DNA from: Antarcticibacterium flavum
Lineage (GTDB): Bacteria > Bacteroidota > Bacteroidia > Flavobacteriales > Flavobacteriaceae
Assembly (NCBI RefSeq): GCF_006159205.1
Contig: NZ_CP040812.1
Location: 2,976,001-3,040,000, forward strand
DNA: 64,000 nucleotides
Reading direction: 5' to 3'
How positions within the stretch are numbered: position 1 is the stretch's first letter; every line of letters starts with the position of its first letter. This document shows positions 16,097 to 25,581 of this stretch, one piece after another. Both the position numbers and the translations under genes were made by a program. The notes below the pieces were generated by a model. The model saw only the letters and a program-made list of their open reading frames with translations, was not told the DNA's origin and did not search any database.

Positions 16097-18250
16097 ATGA
16101 AAGATCACAAACATCATCATCCGGATCATAGCAATGAAAAACTTCCTGCCAAAAAGGATGCCGTAAAAGCAGAAAAGGAGTTCAAAGAAAACCTGGCAGA
16201 AAAGACGAAACACGGTCATGATAAAGCAATGGATCACTACGATCATGACGATCAAAAAGACCATTCGGGCCATGAGCCCGGTCACGGGCAAATGGGACAT
16301 GACCACCATAAAATGATGATTGCTGACTTCAGGAAACGGTTTTGGGTAACGCTTGTGCTTACCATTCCCATATTGTTTTTCTCGCAAATGATTCAGGATT
16401 TTTTTGGATATGAATTTTTACTCCCGGGTAACTCCTATGTGCTTTTTGCTTTATCATCTGTAGTTTATTTTTATGGGGGCTGGCCCTTTTTAAAAGGTTT
16501 CTGGTCAGAAATAAAAAAGGGATCACCCGGAATGATGACCCTTATTTCTATGGCAATTACTGTGGCCTATGTTTATAGTTCAGCTACAGTGTTTGGTTTG
16601 GAAGGAGTTGATTTCTTCTGGGAATTGGCGACGTTAATCGCCATCATGCTAGTTGGTCACTGGATAGAAATGAAGAGCGTGCTGGGTGCTTCAAAAGCTT
16701 TACAGCTTTTAGTGAGTATGATGCCCGCTGAGGCTCACAGGATAAAAGGAGAGAATATTGAAGACATTCCTCTTAAGGAGTTACTCAAGGGTGATGTAAT
16801 ATTGATAAAACCGGGAGAAAAGGTCCCTGCAGACGGAATTATCGTGGAAGGTTCGAGTTACCTAAACGAAGCTATGCTCACCGGCGAATCCAAACCTGTT
16901 AAAAAAGAAGAAAAAGATAAAGTAATTGGCGGTTCGGTAAATGGCAATAGCACACTAAAAGTAAAAGTTGAACATACAGGGAAGGACAGCTACCTGAACA
17001 AGGTAATTACCATGGTCGAAGAAGCCCAAAAGTCAAAGTCCAAAATGCAAAATCTCTCAGACAGGGCTGCAAAATGGCTTACTTACATTGCATTGGCTAT
17101 CGGCTTTGGGACTCTGGCTGTATGGCTAATTTTAGGTTTTCCTTTTGTTTATGCCCTGGAGCGGATGGTCACCGTTATGGTCATTGCCTGTCCTCATGCA
17201 CTTGGACTTGCAATTCCACTCGTAGTTGCCATCTCTACTGCCGTATCTGCACAAAACGGGTTACTGATTCGTAACAGAACAGCTTTTGAAGAATCGCGAA
17301 AAATTTCCGCTTTACTTTTCGATAAAACCGGCACCCTTACCAAAGGTGATTTTGGAGTTACACGGGTAGAGTCTGTAGATGAAAAATTTTCAAAAGAGGA
17401 AATTTTAAGACTCTCCAGCGCCCTGGAACAGAGTTCGGAGCACCCCATTGCTGTGGGTATTATCAAAAAAGTAAAAGAAGATAAAGTGGCAATTCCAAAA
17501 CCCGAAAACTTCAATGCCATTACCGGCAAAGGCGTAGAAGCAAATGTAGAAGGTAAGCAGGTAAAAGTAGTTAGTCCCGGTTATTTAAGGGATGAAAAAA
17601 TTACCATCCCGGAAGATGCATACAGCGATGCTGCGGAAACAGTAGTCTTTGTTCTCATTGATGGGAAGTTAGCAGGGTACATTGCTCTCGCGGACGAAAT
17701 AAGACCGGAATCTGCCGATGCTATAAAAATATTCAAACAGAACAACATAAAGGTGTTGATGGCTACCGGAGACAATGAAAGGACAGCTAAGGCAGTTAGC
17801 GATAAACTTGGACTGGATGGCTTTTATGCAGAAGTTTTGCCTCATCAAAAGGTGGAAATTGTAAAGGAATTACAAGGGAAAAATGAATTCGTGGCAATGA
17901 CTGGAGATGGTGTTAATGATGCACCTGCATTGGCACAGGCCAATGTTGGCATTGCAGTAGGTTCGGGTACAGATGTGGCCGCAGAGACAGCTGACATTAT
18001 TCTGGTCAACAGCAATCCACAGGATATTGCCAACTTAATTTTGTTTGGTAAAGCCACCTACAACAAGATGATTCAAAATCTCATATGGGCAACCGGCTAT
18101 AATGTGGTTGCAATTCCTTTGGCAGCAGGAGTCCTTTATTCCACAGGTTTTGTGCTGGGGCCAGCCGTTGGAGCAGTTTTTATGAGCTTGAGTACAGTTA
18201 TTGTGGCTATTAATGCTCAACTGCTAAAAGCCAAAATGCGAAAAAAGTAA
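16097..18250 (+). CDS. copB: CopB-type copper P-type ATPase (CPH motif, P1B-3)
   Basis: The 717-aa protein has a His-rich cytosolic N-terminus (about 1-75; HKHHHPDHS, later HGHDKAMDHYDHDD) and no HMA domain. The membrane metal site is CPH (MVIACPHALGLAIPL), the mark of P1B-3 pumps such as CopB. Catalytic parts are present: TGES in MLTGESKPV, phosphorylation DKTGT in LLFDKTGTLTKG, the HP locus SSEHPIA and the hinge TGDGVNDAPALAQA. It exports Cu (or Ag) from the cytosol. It ends the co-directional block; a hairpin follows. Confidence 0.95.
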   Translation: MKDHKHHHPDHSNEKLPAKKDAVKAEKEFKENLAEKTKHGHDKAMDHYDHDDQKDHSGHEPGHGQMGHDHHKMMIADFRKRFWVTLVLTIPILFFSQMIQDFFGYEFLLPGNSYVLFALSSVVYFYGGWPFLKGFWSEIKKGSPGMMTLISMAITVAYVYSSATVFGLEGVDFFWELATLIAIMLVGHWIEMKSVLGASKALQLLVSMMPAEAHRIKGENIEDIPLKELLKGDVILIKPGEKVPADGIIVEGSSYLNEAMLTGESKPVKKEEKDKVIGGSVNGNSTLKVKVEHTGKDSYLNKVITMVEEAQKSKSKMQNLSDRAAKWLTYIALAIGFGTLAVWLILGFPFVYALERMVTVMVIACPHALGLAIPLVVAISTAVSAQNGLLIRNRTAFEESRKISALLFDKTGTLTKGDFGVTRVESVDEKFSKEEILRLSSALEQSSEHPIAVGIIKKVKEDKVAIPKPENFNAITGKGVEANVEGKQVKVVSPGYLRDEKITIPEDAYSDAAETVVFVLIDGKLAGYIALADEIRPESADAIKIFKQNNIKVLMATGDNERTAKAVSDKLGLDGFYAEVLPHQKVEIVKELQGKNEFVAMTGDGVNDAPALAQANVGIAVGSGTDVAAETADIILVNSNPQDIANLILFGKATYNKMIQNLIWATGYNVVAIPLAAGVLYSTGFVLGPAVGAVFMSLSTVIVAINAQLLKAKMRKK

Positions 18251-18260
18251 TGATTAAGGT

Positions 18261-18303
18261 AAAAAACCTCAATGGGGGAATTATAATCCTGTTGAGTTTT
18301 TTT
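18261..18303 (+). terminator. Rho-independent terminator after copB
   Basis: An A-rich run is followed by CTCAA (18268-18272), an inner GGA/TCC pairing, TTGAG (18292-18296) and then seven T. Modest stem but good U-tract, 11 nt after the copB stop. Confidence 0.6.
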
Positions 18304-18733
18304 ATTGTAATGGTAGAGTGTGGCACATTCCTGCCAACTCTCTTACTATATTGAAAATTAGCTTTAAAAGGCAAAATCAATACCGATTTAATCAACTTCC
18401 ACATGGGTTTGCTTACGAGCATTTATCCATTATTTCAATAAGTTTTTGTCTTTGTTTTGAGGCAAACTGTCAGATAAATACAGACGTAAACCAAAATTAT
18501 ATTAATCGGTCCAAATGTTTTGTTATATGTAAATCCTTGTTGGTTTAGCAACATCGTTGGTCAAGCTTTAATTTCATTGAATATTTAATTTCACTTCTTT
18601 CTCAATTCAAGTTAGCAATATATTTTAAAGGACATTTCTTCTGAAAAGCAGAGAAAGAAATCTGTTTGGGTTTTCGACCAGGGATGAGTAGGGTTTTCTC
18701 CAGTCGGTTAATTTTATTTAAAATAATTTAAAA
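18304..18733. other. Gene-poor spacer between copB and the HYC_CC_PP operon
   Basis: About 430 AT-rich bases. Only short open frames without recognisable motifs are seen on either strand. No tRNA, hairpin cluster or IS end was found by eye. It precedes the palindromic operator at 18734. Confidence 0.5.
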
Positions 18734-18778
18734 TATGATATATATCATAAAATGGTTTAAAGGAGAGCCTTAACTTTA
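18734..18778 (+). promoter_or_regulatory. Second FNR/CRP-like operator with -7-like element
   Basis: TATGATATATATCATA (18734-18749) is identical to the core at 1001-1016. A TAACTTTA (TAnnTTTG with one mismatch) is at 18771-18778, again 29.5 nt from the palindrome centre. The start codon of the next gene is at 18818. Identical core and spacing at two promoters argue for a real class II-type activator site. The regulator itself is not encoded in the window as far as I can see. Confidence 0.6.
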
Positions 18779-18817
18779 ACCAAGTAAAATAAATAACATT
18801 TGTAAAGAAGAGCAGTC

Positions 18818-19237
18818 ATGAACCTTGTAAGACGGAAAATAGCGATCGTTGCTTTAGCTCTTTTGGTTCTTTTTGCACCCTCCTCTTTTGCAGCAAGTCT
18901 TCATTTTTGTACTGATAATTTGGTGGATATTGATTTCCTGGGTAATTCAAAAACCTGTCATGAAACACCAACAACAACTGATCAAACGGAAAAACCTTGT
19001 GCCGGAGAAACAAATTGTTGTAGCCTAAAGGTTTTCGATAAGAAAATGGCAGATAATTTTCTTAAAAAGAGCATTTCAGAAGAAGATAAATATCCAGTCC
19101 TATATTCACCCCAACTCATTTTTAACACCAGTAAATGTTGTGTGGTACTTGAAGAAAGTCTTCCGCCTTTCAAGCATTATCTATCCCCTACATTGGCGGA
19201 AGACCTTCAGGTGCTATACGAGGTATATTTAATTTAG
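18818..19237 (+). CDS. HYC_CC_PP family protein
   Basis: The 139-aa secreted protein has a signal peptide (IAIVALALLVLFAPSSFAAS), then the family landmarks: LHFCTDNLVD (HxC), ETNCCS and KCCVVL (CC pairs), LPPFKHYLSP (PP), and the terminal LQVLYEVYLI. The name comes from these motifs; such genes accompany metal-efflux and cytochrome genes in Bacteroidota. Cysteine pairs suggest periplasmic metal or thiol chemistry. It has a paralogue at 21200. It follows the FNR-like operator directly. Confidence 0.8.
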   Translation: MNLVRRKIAIVALALLVLFAPSSFAASLHFCTDNLVDIDFLGNSKTCHETPTTTDQTEKPCAGETNCCSLKVFDKKMADNFLKKSISEEDKYPVLYSPQLIFNTSKCCVVLEESLPPFKHYLSPTLAEDLQVLYEVYLI

Positions 19238-19439
19238 TATCACCTTTTTAGGGACGCTTACCTTGGCCAGTCTCCTTTCGTGGCCCCCGTATTCTTCTTT
19301 AACGCGGAAAAAACGGTAAGTTCTCTTCACAACAATACAGCTTAACGAATGCTTATTTAAACCTTTCCAAAAGCTGATTCCCGTCATATAATTTTCACCA
19401 TTCCTTATGCAACTTTGTATCAAATTAAAAACAATAATC

Positions 19440-19561
19440 ATGAACATTTTAAAAATTTGAAAAAAGTACTTGGGAGCCTAATTATAATGATTGTGACTTC
19501 ACAAATCCCATTGGCCCAAACATACAATTTAAATAATGAGTCCTTTACAGGTAACCATTAA
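19440..19561 (+). pseudogene. Signal-peptide remnant of a secreted (possibly YceI-type) protein
   Basis: ATG 19440 reads MNILK and then shifts frame. The next frame gives KKVLGSLIIMIVTSQIPLAQ, then TYNLNNESFTGNH and a TAA at 19559-19561. The piece looks like a signal peptide followed by the first strand of a YceI-like lipid-binding protein (YxLxNES), and the rest is gone. The porin gene begins 52 nt downstream. Family assignment is weak because only a dozen mature residues remain. Confidence 0.4.
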
Positions 19562-19612
19562 ATTTCAATCAACATTTAATAAATAATCAATCAATAATTA
19601 AATTAATCTAAA

Positions 19613-20899
19613 ATGAAAAACTCAGTTAAATATTTCGGAATAGTACTCTTAGTACTGTTTGGCTTCCATGTTCAGGCCCAACAACGTGACCTGGATAACT
19701 TCAGGCCACTTGATCAGCGCGGCATCAACATGTTTGAAGCTCCAAAAGACACAGTAAGCACTTTTGATGGTGTAAGAGTAAGAATAGGTGGAGCATCTAC
19801 CATCCAGTTCCAGAGCTTAAGTCATGAGACATCCGGACAATTGACAGATGCAAATGGGAATCCTCAGGCCCTTGAAGAAATAGGAAGCAACTTTAACCTG
19901 CCTACTGCAAATCTTGATTTAGACGTGGCATTGGCACCAGGATTAAGAATGCACCTTAGAACTTATCTTTCTTCACGTCACCACAATGAACCATATGTAA
20001 AAGACGGTTATATCCAAATTGACGCACTGGATTTTATATCCCCCGGCTTTATGGAAGATTTGATGAAAAAGGTTACAGTGAAAATTGGACATATGGAAAA
20101 TAATTATGGTGATGCTCATTTTAGAAGAAGTGATAACGCTCAAACTATTTATAACCCTTTTGTAGGTAACCTTATTATGGATTCATTTACTACAGAGGTG
20201 GGAGCTGAAATTTATTACAGACAAAACGGCTTCCTTTTAATGGGAGGTGCTACCAACGGTAAATTAAACCAGAGTGTTGCAAATCCATCTTCAGCCGGTG
20301 TATCCTGGTTAGGAAAAGTTGGATACGATAACTTTCAGTTTGCTGCTCCAGATGCCTTTAGGTTTAGGTTTACTGGTTCTGTATACCACACAAGCCAGGT
20401 GCCAAACTCCTATTTGTACAGTGCTGATCGTGCTGGATCAAGATACTATGAGGTTATGGAATTAGAAGGTGTACATGGTTTTAGATCTGGCCGTTACGAT
20501 CCGGCTTTTGGAAATGAGGTAACTGCGTTTATGGTGAATCCTTTCCTAAAGTTTGGCGGGCTTGAATTCTTTGGAACTTATGAAGTGGCAAGTGGAAAAA
20601 GATCTACACAAACTGAAAACCGTTCTTTTACTCAAATGGCAGGAGAATTAATTTACCGCTTTGGACAAAATGAAAACCTGTATGTCGCAGGTCGTTACAA
20701 CACGGTTAATGGTGATGATGTTAGTGGTGTAGAAGTAGACATTAATAGAATGCAGCTCTCTGCAGGTTGGTTTATGACAAAGAACATTCTTGCAAAAGTT
20801 GAGTATGTAAATCAGCAATATGATGGTTTCCGTCCTAACAGCAGATTCTTTGATGGACAATTTAATGGATTAGTGCTTGAAGCTGCTATAAGCTTCTAA
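19613..20899 (+). CDS. Outer-membrane porin-like beta-barrel
   Basis: The 428-aa protein has a signal peptide (GIVLLVLFGFHVQA) and a sequence of alternating amphipathic strands (VRVRIGGASTIQFQSL, LDLDVALAPGLRMHLRTYLS, VTVKIGHMENNYGDAHFRRS), ending with an aromatic residue in VLEAAISF, as outer-membrane barrels do. The layout resembles phosphate-selective porin-like proteins. Its substrate is unknown. It lies between the two HYC_CC_PP genes and upstream of the Cus system; a terminator follows. Confidence 0.75.
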   Translation: MKNSVKYFGIVLLVLFGFHVQAQQRDLDNFRPLDQRGINMFEAPKDTVSTFDGVRVRIGGASTIQFQSLSHETSGQLTDANGNPQALEEIGSNFNLPTANLDLDVALAPGLRMHLRTYLSSRHHNEPYVKDGYIQIDALDFISPGFMEDLMKKVTVKIGHMENNYGDAHFRRSDNAQTIYNPFVGNLIMDSFTTEVGAEIYYRQNGFLLMGGATNGKLNQSVANPSSAGVSWLGKVGYDNFQFAAPDAFRFRFTGSVYHTSQVPNSYLYSADRAGSRYYEVMELEGVHGFRSGRYDPAFGNEVTAFMVNPFLKFGGLEFFGTYEVASGKRSTQTENRSFTQMAGELIYRFGQNENLYVAGRYNTVNGDDVSGVEVDINRMQLSAGWFMTKNILAKVEYVNQQYDGFRPNSRFFDGQFNGLVLEAAISF

Positions 20900-20930
20900 T
20901 GGAATGTTGTTGAATTAGTTGAATTAGTTG

Positions 20931-20963
20931 AAAGCGGGGGAATGAGGTTCCTCCGCTTTTTTA
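20931..20963 (+). terminator. Rho-independent terminator after porin gene
   Basis: AAAGCGG...CCGCTTTTTT: GC-rich stem with the GGGAA/TTCC inner part, ending in a T-run. It lies 32 nt after the porin stop. A TTGAATTAG short tandem repeat precedes it. Confidence 0.75.
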
Positions 20964-21185
20964 TTAGAATTTATCCAAGATTAACATAGTGACTTTTAGG
21001 TATGGGGGGCGTTTATTTCCTAAACTCCCCGTGTAATGAGCAGATTCATTTTCCACCGCGAACTCTTGACTGAGAGAAGCTTTAAATCTATAGCCACTCA
21101 AAAATTTTAGGAGCTGAATTCCTTACATTTAAACGATTTTTCTATAATAGTGAAAGAACTAATTTACAGAGTAATAAAAAAAAGC

Positions 21186-21193
21186 TATCTTTG
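21186..21193 (+). promoter_or_regulatory. Bacteroidota -7 promoter element, near-leaderless
   Basis: TATCTTTG fits TAnnTTTG exactly. The ATG of the following gene is at 21200, only 7 nt after the element, so transcription would begin at or next to the start codon. Confidence 0.6.
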
Positions 21194-21199
21194 CCCTCG

Positions 21200-21616
21200 A
21201 TGAAAAAAGCTTTCCATAATATTATTTCTATTGCTATGGCATTTTTGGTGCTGTTCTCTACATCTTCTTTTACGGTAGATAAGCATTTTTGTGGAAGTAT
21301 GTTGATGGACATAGCAATATTTTCAGAGGCTGAAAGCTGCGGAATGGAAATGCACGAACATTCCGATACAACGGAAGGTTTTGTAGATCTGGATTTCTGT
21401 TGTGAAAATCAAAAAATAGCTATTGAAGGACAGGATGAATTAAAGGCTTCCTATAATTCTCTTAATTTTGACCAGCAGCTTTTTCTTGCCACTTTTACAT
21501 ATTCTTATATACATCTTTTCGAAGGCCTTCCTATAGAGGCAGCTTCTTATAAAGATTACACTCCACCTTTGCTGGTCACCGACATTCAGGTGTTGGACCA
21601 GGTCTTTCTTATTTGA
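21200..21616 (+). CDS. HYC_CC_PP family protein (second copy)
   Basis: The start is ATG 21200; an upstream in-frame TTG at 21191 lies inside the -7 element. The 138-aa product has a signal peptide (IISIAMAFLVLFSTSSFTV), the HxC landmark (DKHFCGSMLMD), one CC pair (LDFCCEN), a PP (DYTPPLL) and the family end IQVLDQVFLI. It is related to the gene at 18818 but has only one CC pair. It stands immediately before the cus operon, separated by a strong hairpin. Confidence 0.8.
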   Translation: MKKAFHNIISIAMAFLVLFSTSSFTVDKHFCGSMLMDIAIFSEAESCGMEMHEHSDTTEGFVDLDFCCENQKIAIEGQDELKASYNSLNFDQQLFLATFTYSYIHLFEGLPIEAASYKDYTPPLLVTDIQVLDQVFLI

Positions 21617-21665
21617 TATTTAATGAATTTGGCTAAGCAGAAGTAATTCTGATAATGCCTCCTTT

Positions 21666-21700
21666 GCTATGCTCCAATTTTGGAGCATCGCATTTTTTTT
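21666..21700 (+). terminator. Terminator or attenuator before cusA
   Basis: ATGCTCCAA (21669-21677) pairs with TTGGAGCAT (21680-21688), then CGCA and eight T. It separates the HYC_CC_PP gene from cusA, which starts 34 nt later, so cusA needs its own promoter or readthrough. Confidence 0.75.
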
Positions 21701-21733
21701 CGAAGGATCAATTTCATTAAATAACATTTAAGG

Positions 21734-24700
21734 ATGTTCAACAAATTCATAAAATATTTTCTTTACAACAGGCTTGTTACCATTCTATTGCTTATCTTCA
21801 TGATTGGCTGGGGGCTTGTAACAGCTCCATTTAACTGGGACCTTGGTTTTCTTCCCAATGATCCAGTGCCGGTCGATGCTATCCCCGATATTGGTGAAAA
21901 TCAGCAAATCGTTTTTGCTGATTGGCCCGGCCGGTCGCCTCAGGATATTGAGGACCAGATCACCTATCCTTTAACTTCTACTTTGCTCGGGATTTCTGGT
22001 GTCAAGTCCATTAGGAGTACCTCCATGTTTGGTTTTTCCATAATTTATATAATTTTTGAAGAAGACGTGGAATTTTACTGGTCCCGTACAAGGGTACTGG
22101 AAAAACTAAATTCTCTTCCACCTGATCTGGTTCCGCAAGGTGTACAACCGGCATTAGGGCCCGATGCCACAGGGTTAGGGCAGGTTTACTGGTATACCCT
22201 CGAAGGACGTGATCCTGAAGGTAATGTCACCGGTGGCTGGGATTTAAATGAACTTCGTACTATTCAGGATTACTATGTGAAGCTAGGTTTAAGCGGAACA
22301 TCAGGGGTTTCCGAAGTAGCTTCGGTTGGGGGTTTTATTCAGGAATATCAAATAGATGTAAATCCCGATGCCTTAAAAGCTTACAATATTGGAATAGACC
22401 AGGTAATGATGGCGGTGCAGAAATCTAACCGCGATATTGGTGCAAAAACCCTTGAAATTAATAAGGTAGAATACCTGGTTCGCGGCCTTGGTTATATTAA
22501 ATCTATAGAAGACATTGAGAATTCTGTGGTAAAAGCGGTAGATAACACCCCTGTTCTTATTAAAGATCTTGGGGTAGTTACTCTGGGACCTGCCGAACGC
22601 CGTGGAATTTTGGATAAGGGCGGTGCCGAAGTTGTTGGAGGGGTAGTTGTGGCCCGTTATGGCTCCAATCCTTTGCAGGTAATAGAAAACACTAAGGAAA
22701 AGATAAGGGAAATCTCACCAGGCCTTCCACAAAAAACTCTGGCGGATGGAACTGTAAGTAAACTTACCATAGTTCCTTTTTACGATAGAACCGGACTTAT
22801 TAATGAAACCCTGGGAACCCTGGAAGCAGCGTTGTCTGATGAAATTCTCATTAGTATTATTGTAATAATTGTTTTGGTACTTAATCTTAGAGCTTCTCTT
22901 ATTATTTCAAGCTTGCTACCCATTGGAGTATTAATAACTTTTATTGCCATGCGCTACTTTGGGGTAGATGCGAATGTAGTGGCGCTATCAGGAATTGCAA
23001 TTGCTATTGGAGTAATGGTAGATGTTGGGATTGTATTTGTTGAAAACAATATTCGGCATTTGGAAATGAAGAAGAACGCCGGGGTAAAGGATGGGAAGTT
23101 ACTTTCAGTTATTTACAAAGCAACAGTAGAAGTTGCTCCTGCGGTAACTACTGCTTTGGCGACCACTGTTGTAAGTTTTCTTCCTGTTTTCTTTATGGAA
23201 AATGCTGAAGGAAAATTATTCCGGCCGCTGGCTTTTACCAAAACTTTTGCCCTTGCAGCAGCATTTCTGGTAGGAATTATGGTCCTCCCCATGCTCTCTT
23301 ATTTTGCATTTAATATTAAGTTGCAAAAAGCGAGGATGGTAAGGATATGGAACATTATCCTGATAGTAGCAGGATTGTTCTGCGCATTTTACTTTAGTTT
23401 CTGGTTGCCACTTGCTTTGGTAGTTATTGGGATTCTCCGACTTCTGGAAGACAGGAACCCTCAGTTCCTGGGGAAATATTCTACACAAATCACTCTTTTT
23501 ATTATTCTGGCAGTTACCCTGTTTTTTCTAACTGAGGAATGGGTTCCGCTTGGACATCAAAACTCCTTGTTTTCGAACTATCTCTTTGTGATCATTTTAC
23601 TGGCAGTGACGCTGCTGATGCTTATGGGAATCGTCAGGTTTTACAGGCCAATTTTAAACTGGTGCCTGGAGAACAAAGGAACATTCCTGTTGGTTCCGGT
23701 AGTCACCATTCTCTTTGGTATTATTATTTGGCTTGGATTTCCGAAGATCTTTGGTCCGGTAGCTAATGGGTTTGAAAAAATTGGCTGGAATATTCGCGCC
23801 ACATCGGGATGGAGTGCAATGGCACATACTTTTCCGGGAGTAGGCAAAGAATTTATGCCTTCTTTAAATGAAGGAAGTTTTTTGCTGATGCCTACCTCTA
23901 TGCCACACGCTGGAATTGAGGCTTCGAAAGAAACGCTACAAAGATTGGATATTGCGATAACAGCTATTCCTGAAGTAGAAGTAGCGGTTGGAAAATTGGG
24001 AAGAATAGAAAGTGCGCTCGATCCGGCCCCTATTTCTATGTATGAGAATGTTATTAATTATAAATCGGAATACCTACTTTCAGAAGATGGAGATCCAATG
24101 GCTTTTAAAGTTGACAGGAACAATCGTTTTATTTTAAAATCTGGTGACACCCTCTCAAATGAGGATGCTATAAACCGGGGAGTCATAAAAAAAGATCTTA
24201 TTCCAGATGAGGATGGAAAATACTATCGTAATTGGCGGGAACACATAAAAAGTCCTGATGATATCTGGAACGAGATCGTTAGCCACTCAGACCTTCCGGG
24301 GGTTACTTCAGCGCCAAAGTTGCAGCCAATTGAAACCCGCCTCGTAATGCTCCAGACGGGAATGCGCGCTCCAATGGGTATCAAAGTTTATGGGCCTGAT
24401 TTACAAACTATCCAGGATTTTGGAATTGAACTGGAAGGGCTCTTAAAGCAGGTTCCTTCGGTTAAAGCTGAAGCAGTGTTTGCGGACAGGACAGTGGGAA
24501 AACCATATTTGGAAATAGATATTGACAGGAATGCTACTGCTCGTTATGGCCTGAGTATTGAAGATGTACAGCAAACCCTGGAAACCGCTGTGGGCGGAAT
24601 GGAGATTACCAGGACAGTAGAAGGCAGGGAACGTTACCCGGTAAGAGTGCGTTATCCCCGGGAGCTTAGGGATGACCCGTCAGGTATAGAAAGGATCCTG

Positions 24701-25579
24701 GTGCCAACTCCGGGTGGAGCACAAATCCCTTTAGGGGAACTGGCAGAAATTACCTACACCCGCGGCCCACAAATGATAAAAAGTGAAGAAACCTTTTTAG
24801 TAGGGTATGTACTTTTTGATAAACGTGCCGATTATGCTGAAGTTAACGTGGTAAATGATGCCCAGGCATTTATTCAGGAAAAGATAGATTCAGGAGAATT
24901 GACAGTGCCTTCCGGAGTGAGCTATAAATTTTCAGGTAATTATGAAAACCAGGTAAGGGCAGTGAAACGTCTGGCTATTGTTATTCCAATAAGTTTAATT
25001 ATCATATTCCTGCTTCTGTACTTTCAGTTTAAAACCGTAATTGCATCTACCATACATTTCTCGGGAGTGTTTGTGGCCTTTGCAGGTGGATTTATTATGA
25101 TATGGCTTTATGGGCAGCCATGGTTTATGGACTTTGCGGTCTCAGGGATGAATATGAGGGACCTGTTCCAAATGGGCTCCATCAATTTAAGTGTGGCCGT
25201 ATGGGTAGGTTTTATTGCCCTCTTTGGGATTGCTACAGATGATGGCGTTCTTATGGGAACTTATATTCACCAGGTTTTTGAAAAGCGGAACCCGCAAACA
25301 GTTCCTGCAGTGCGAAGTGCAGTAATGGAAGCCGGGTTAAAAAGAGTTCGCCCTGCTATGATGACCACGGCAGTTACTATTATTGCCTTATTTCCGGTAT
25401 TAACATCCACCGGTAAAGGGGCCGATATTATGGTGCCTATGGCAATTCCTATTGTAGGCGGAATGGTCATCCAGATTATGACAATTTTCGTGGTACCCGT
25501 GCTGCAGGCATACTGGAGGGAATCTGTGGTGAAGAAATATCCTGATTCAGGGGTGCCGGATGAAATTAACGAATATTAA
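21734..25579 (+). CDS. cusA: CusA/CzcA heavy-metal RND efflux permease
   Basis: The 1281-aa inner-membrane pump shows HME-RND marks: VPVDAIPDIGENQQIVFADW, PGRSPQDIEDQITYPL, the TM4 segment IAIAIGVMVDVGIVFVENN with its charge-relay Asp, PSLNEGSFLLMPTSMPHAG, and TGMRAPMGIKVYG containing a Met that matches the CusA metal relay. The last third has FGIATDDGVLMGTYIHQVF. It is longer than the ~1050 aa usual for CusA. The extra length lies mainly at about residues 525-700, a hydrophobic stretch with several additional helices after TM6. It drives export of periplasmic Cu/Ag with CusB and CusC, whose genes follow directly. Confidence 0.95.
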   Translation: MFNKFIKYFLYNRLVTILLLIFMIGWGLVTAPFNWDLGFLPNDPVPVDAIPDIGENQQIVFADWPGRSPQDIEDQITYPLTSTLLGISGVKSIRSTSMFGFSIIYIIFEEDVEFYWSRTRVLEKLNSLPPDLVPQGVQPALGPDATGLGQVYWYTLEGRDPEGNVTGGWDLNELRTIQDYYVKLGLSGTSGVSEVASVGGFIQEYQIDVNPDALKAYNIGIDQVMMAVQKSNRDIGAKTLEINKVEYLVRGLGYIKSIEDIENSVVKAVDNTPVLIKDLGVVTLGPAERRGILDKGGAEVVGGVVVARYGSNPLQVIENTKEKIREISPGLPQKTLADGTVSKLTIVPFYDRTGLINETLGTLEAALSDEILISIIVIIVLVLNLRASLIISSLLPIGVLITFIAMRYFGVDANVVALSGIAIAIGVMVDVGIVFVENNIRHLEMKKNAGVKDGKLLSVIYKATVEVAPAVTTALATTVVSFLPVFFMENAEGKLFRPLAFTKTFALAAAFLVGIMVLPMLSYFAFNIKLQKARMVRIWNIILIVAGLFCAFYFSFWLPLALVVIGILRLLEDRNPQFLGKYSTQITLFIILAVTLFFLTEEWVPLGHQNSLFSNYLFVIILLAVTLLMLMGIVRFYRPILNWCLENKGTFLLVPVVTILFGIIIWLGFPKIFGPVANGFEKIGWNIRATSGWSAMAHTFPGVGKEFMPSLNEGSFLLMPTSMPHAGIEASKETLQRLDIAITAIPEVEVAVGKLGRIESALDPAPISMYENVINYKSEYLLSEDGDPMAFKVDRNNRFILKSGDTLSNEDAINRGVIKKDLIPDEDGKYYRNWREHIKSPDDIWNEIVSHSDLPGVTSAPKLQPIETRLVMLQTGMRAPMGIKVYGPDLQTIQDFGIELEGLLKQVPSVKAEAVFADRTVGKPYLEIDIDRNATARYGLSIEDVQQTLETAVGGMEITRTVEGRERYPVRVRYPRELRDDPSGIERILVPTPGGAQIPLGELAEITYTRGPQMIKSEETFLVGYVLFDKRADYAEVNVVNDAQAFIQEKIDSGELTVPSGVSYKFSGNYENQVRAVKRLAIVIPISLIIIFLLLYFQFKTVIASTIHFSGVFVAFAGGFIMIWLYGQPWFMDFAVSGMNMRDLFQMGSINLSVAVWVGFIALFGIATDDGVLMGTYIHQVFEKRNPQTVPAVRSAVMEAGLKRVRPAMMTTAVTIIALFPVLTSTGKGADIMVPMAIPIVGGMVIQIMTIFVVPVLQAYWRESVVKKYPDSGVPDEINEY

Positions 25580-25581
25580 AA

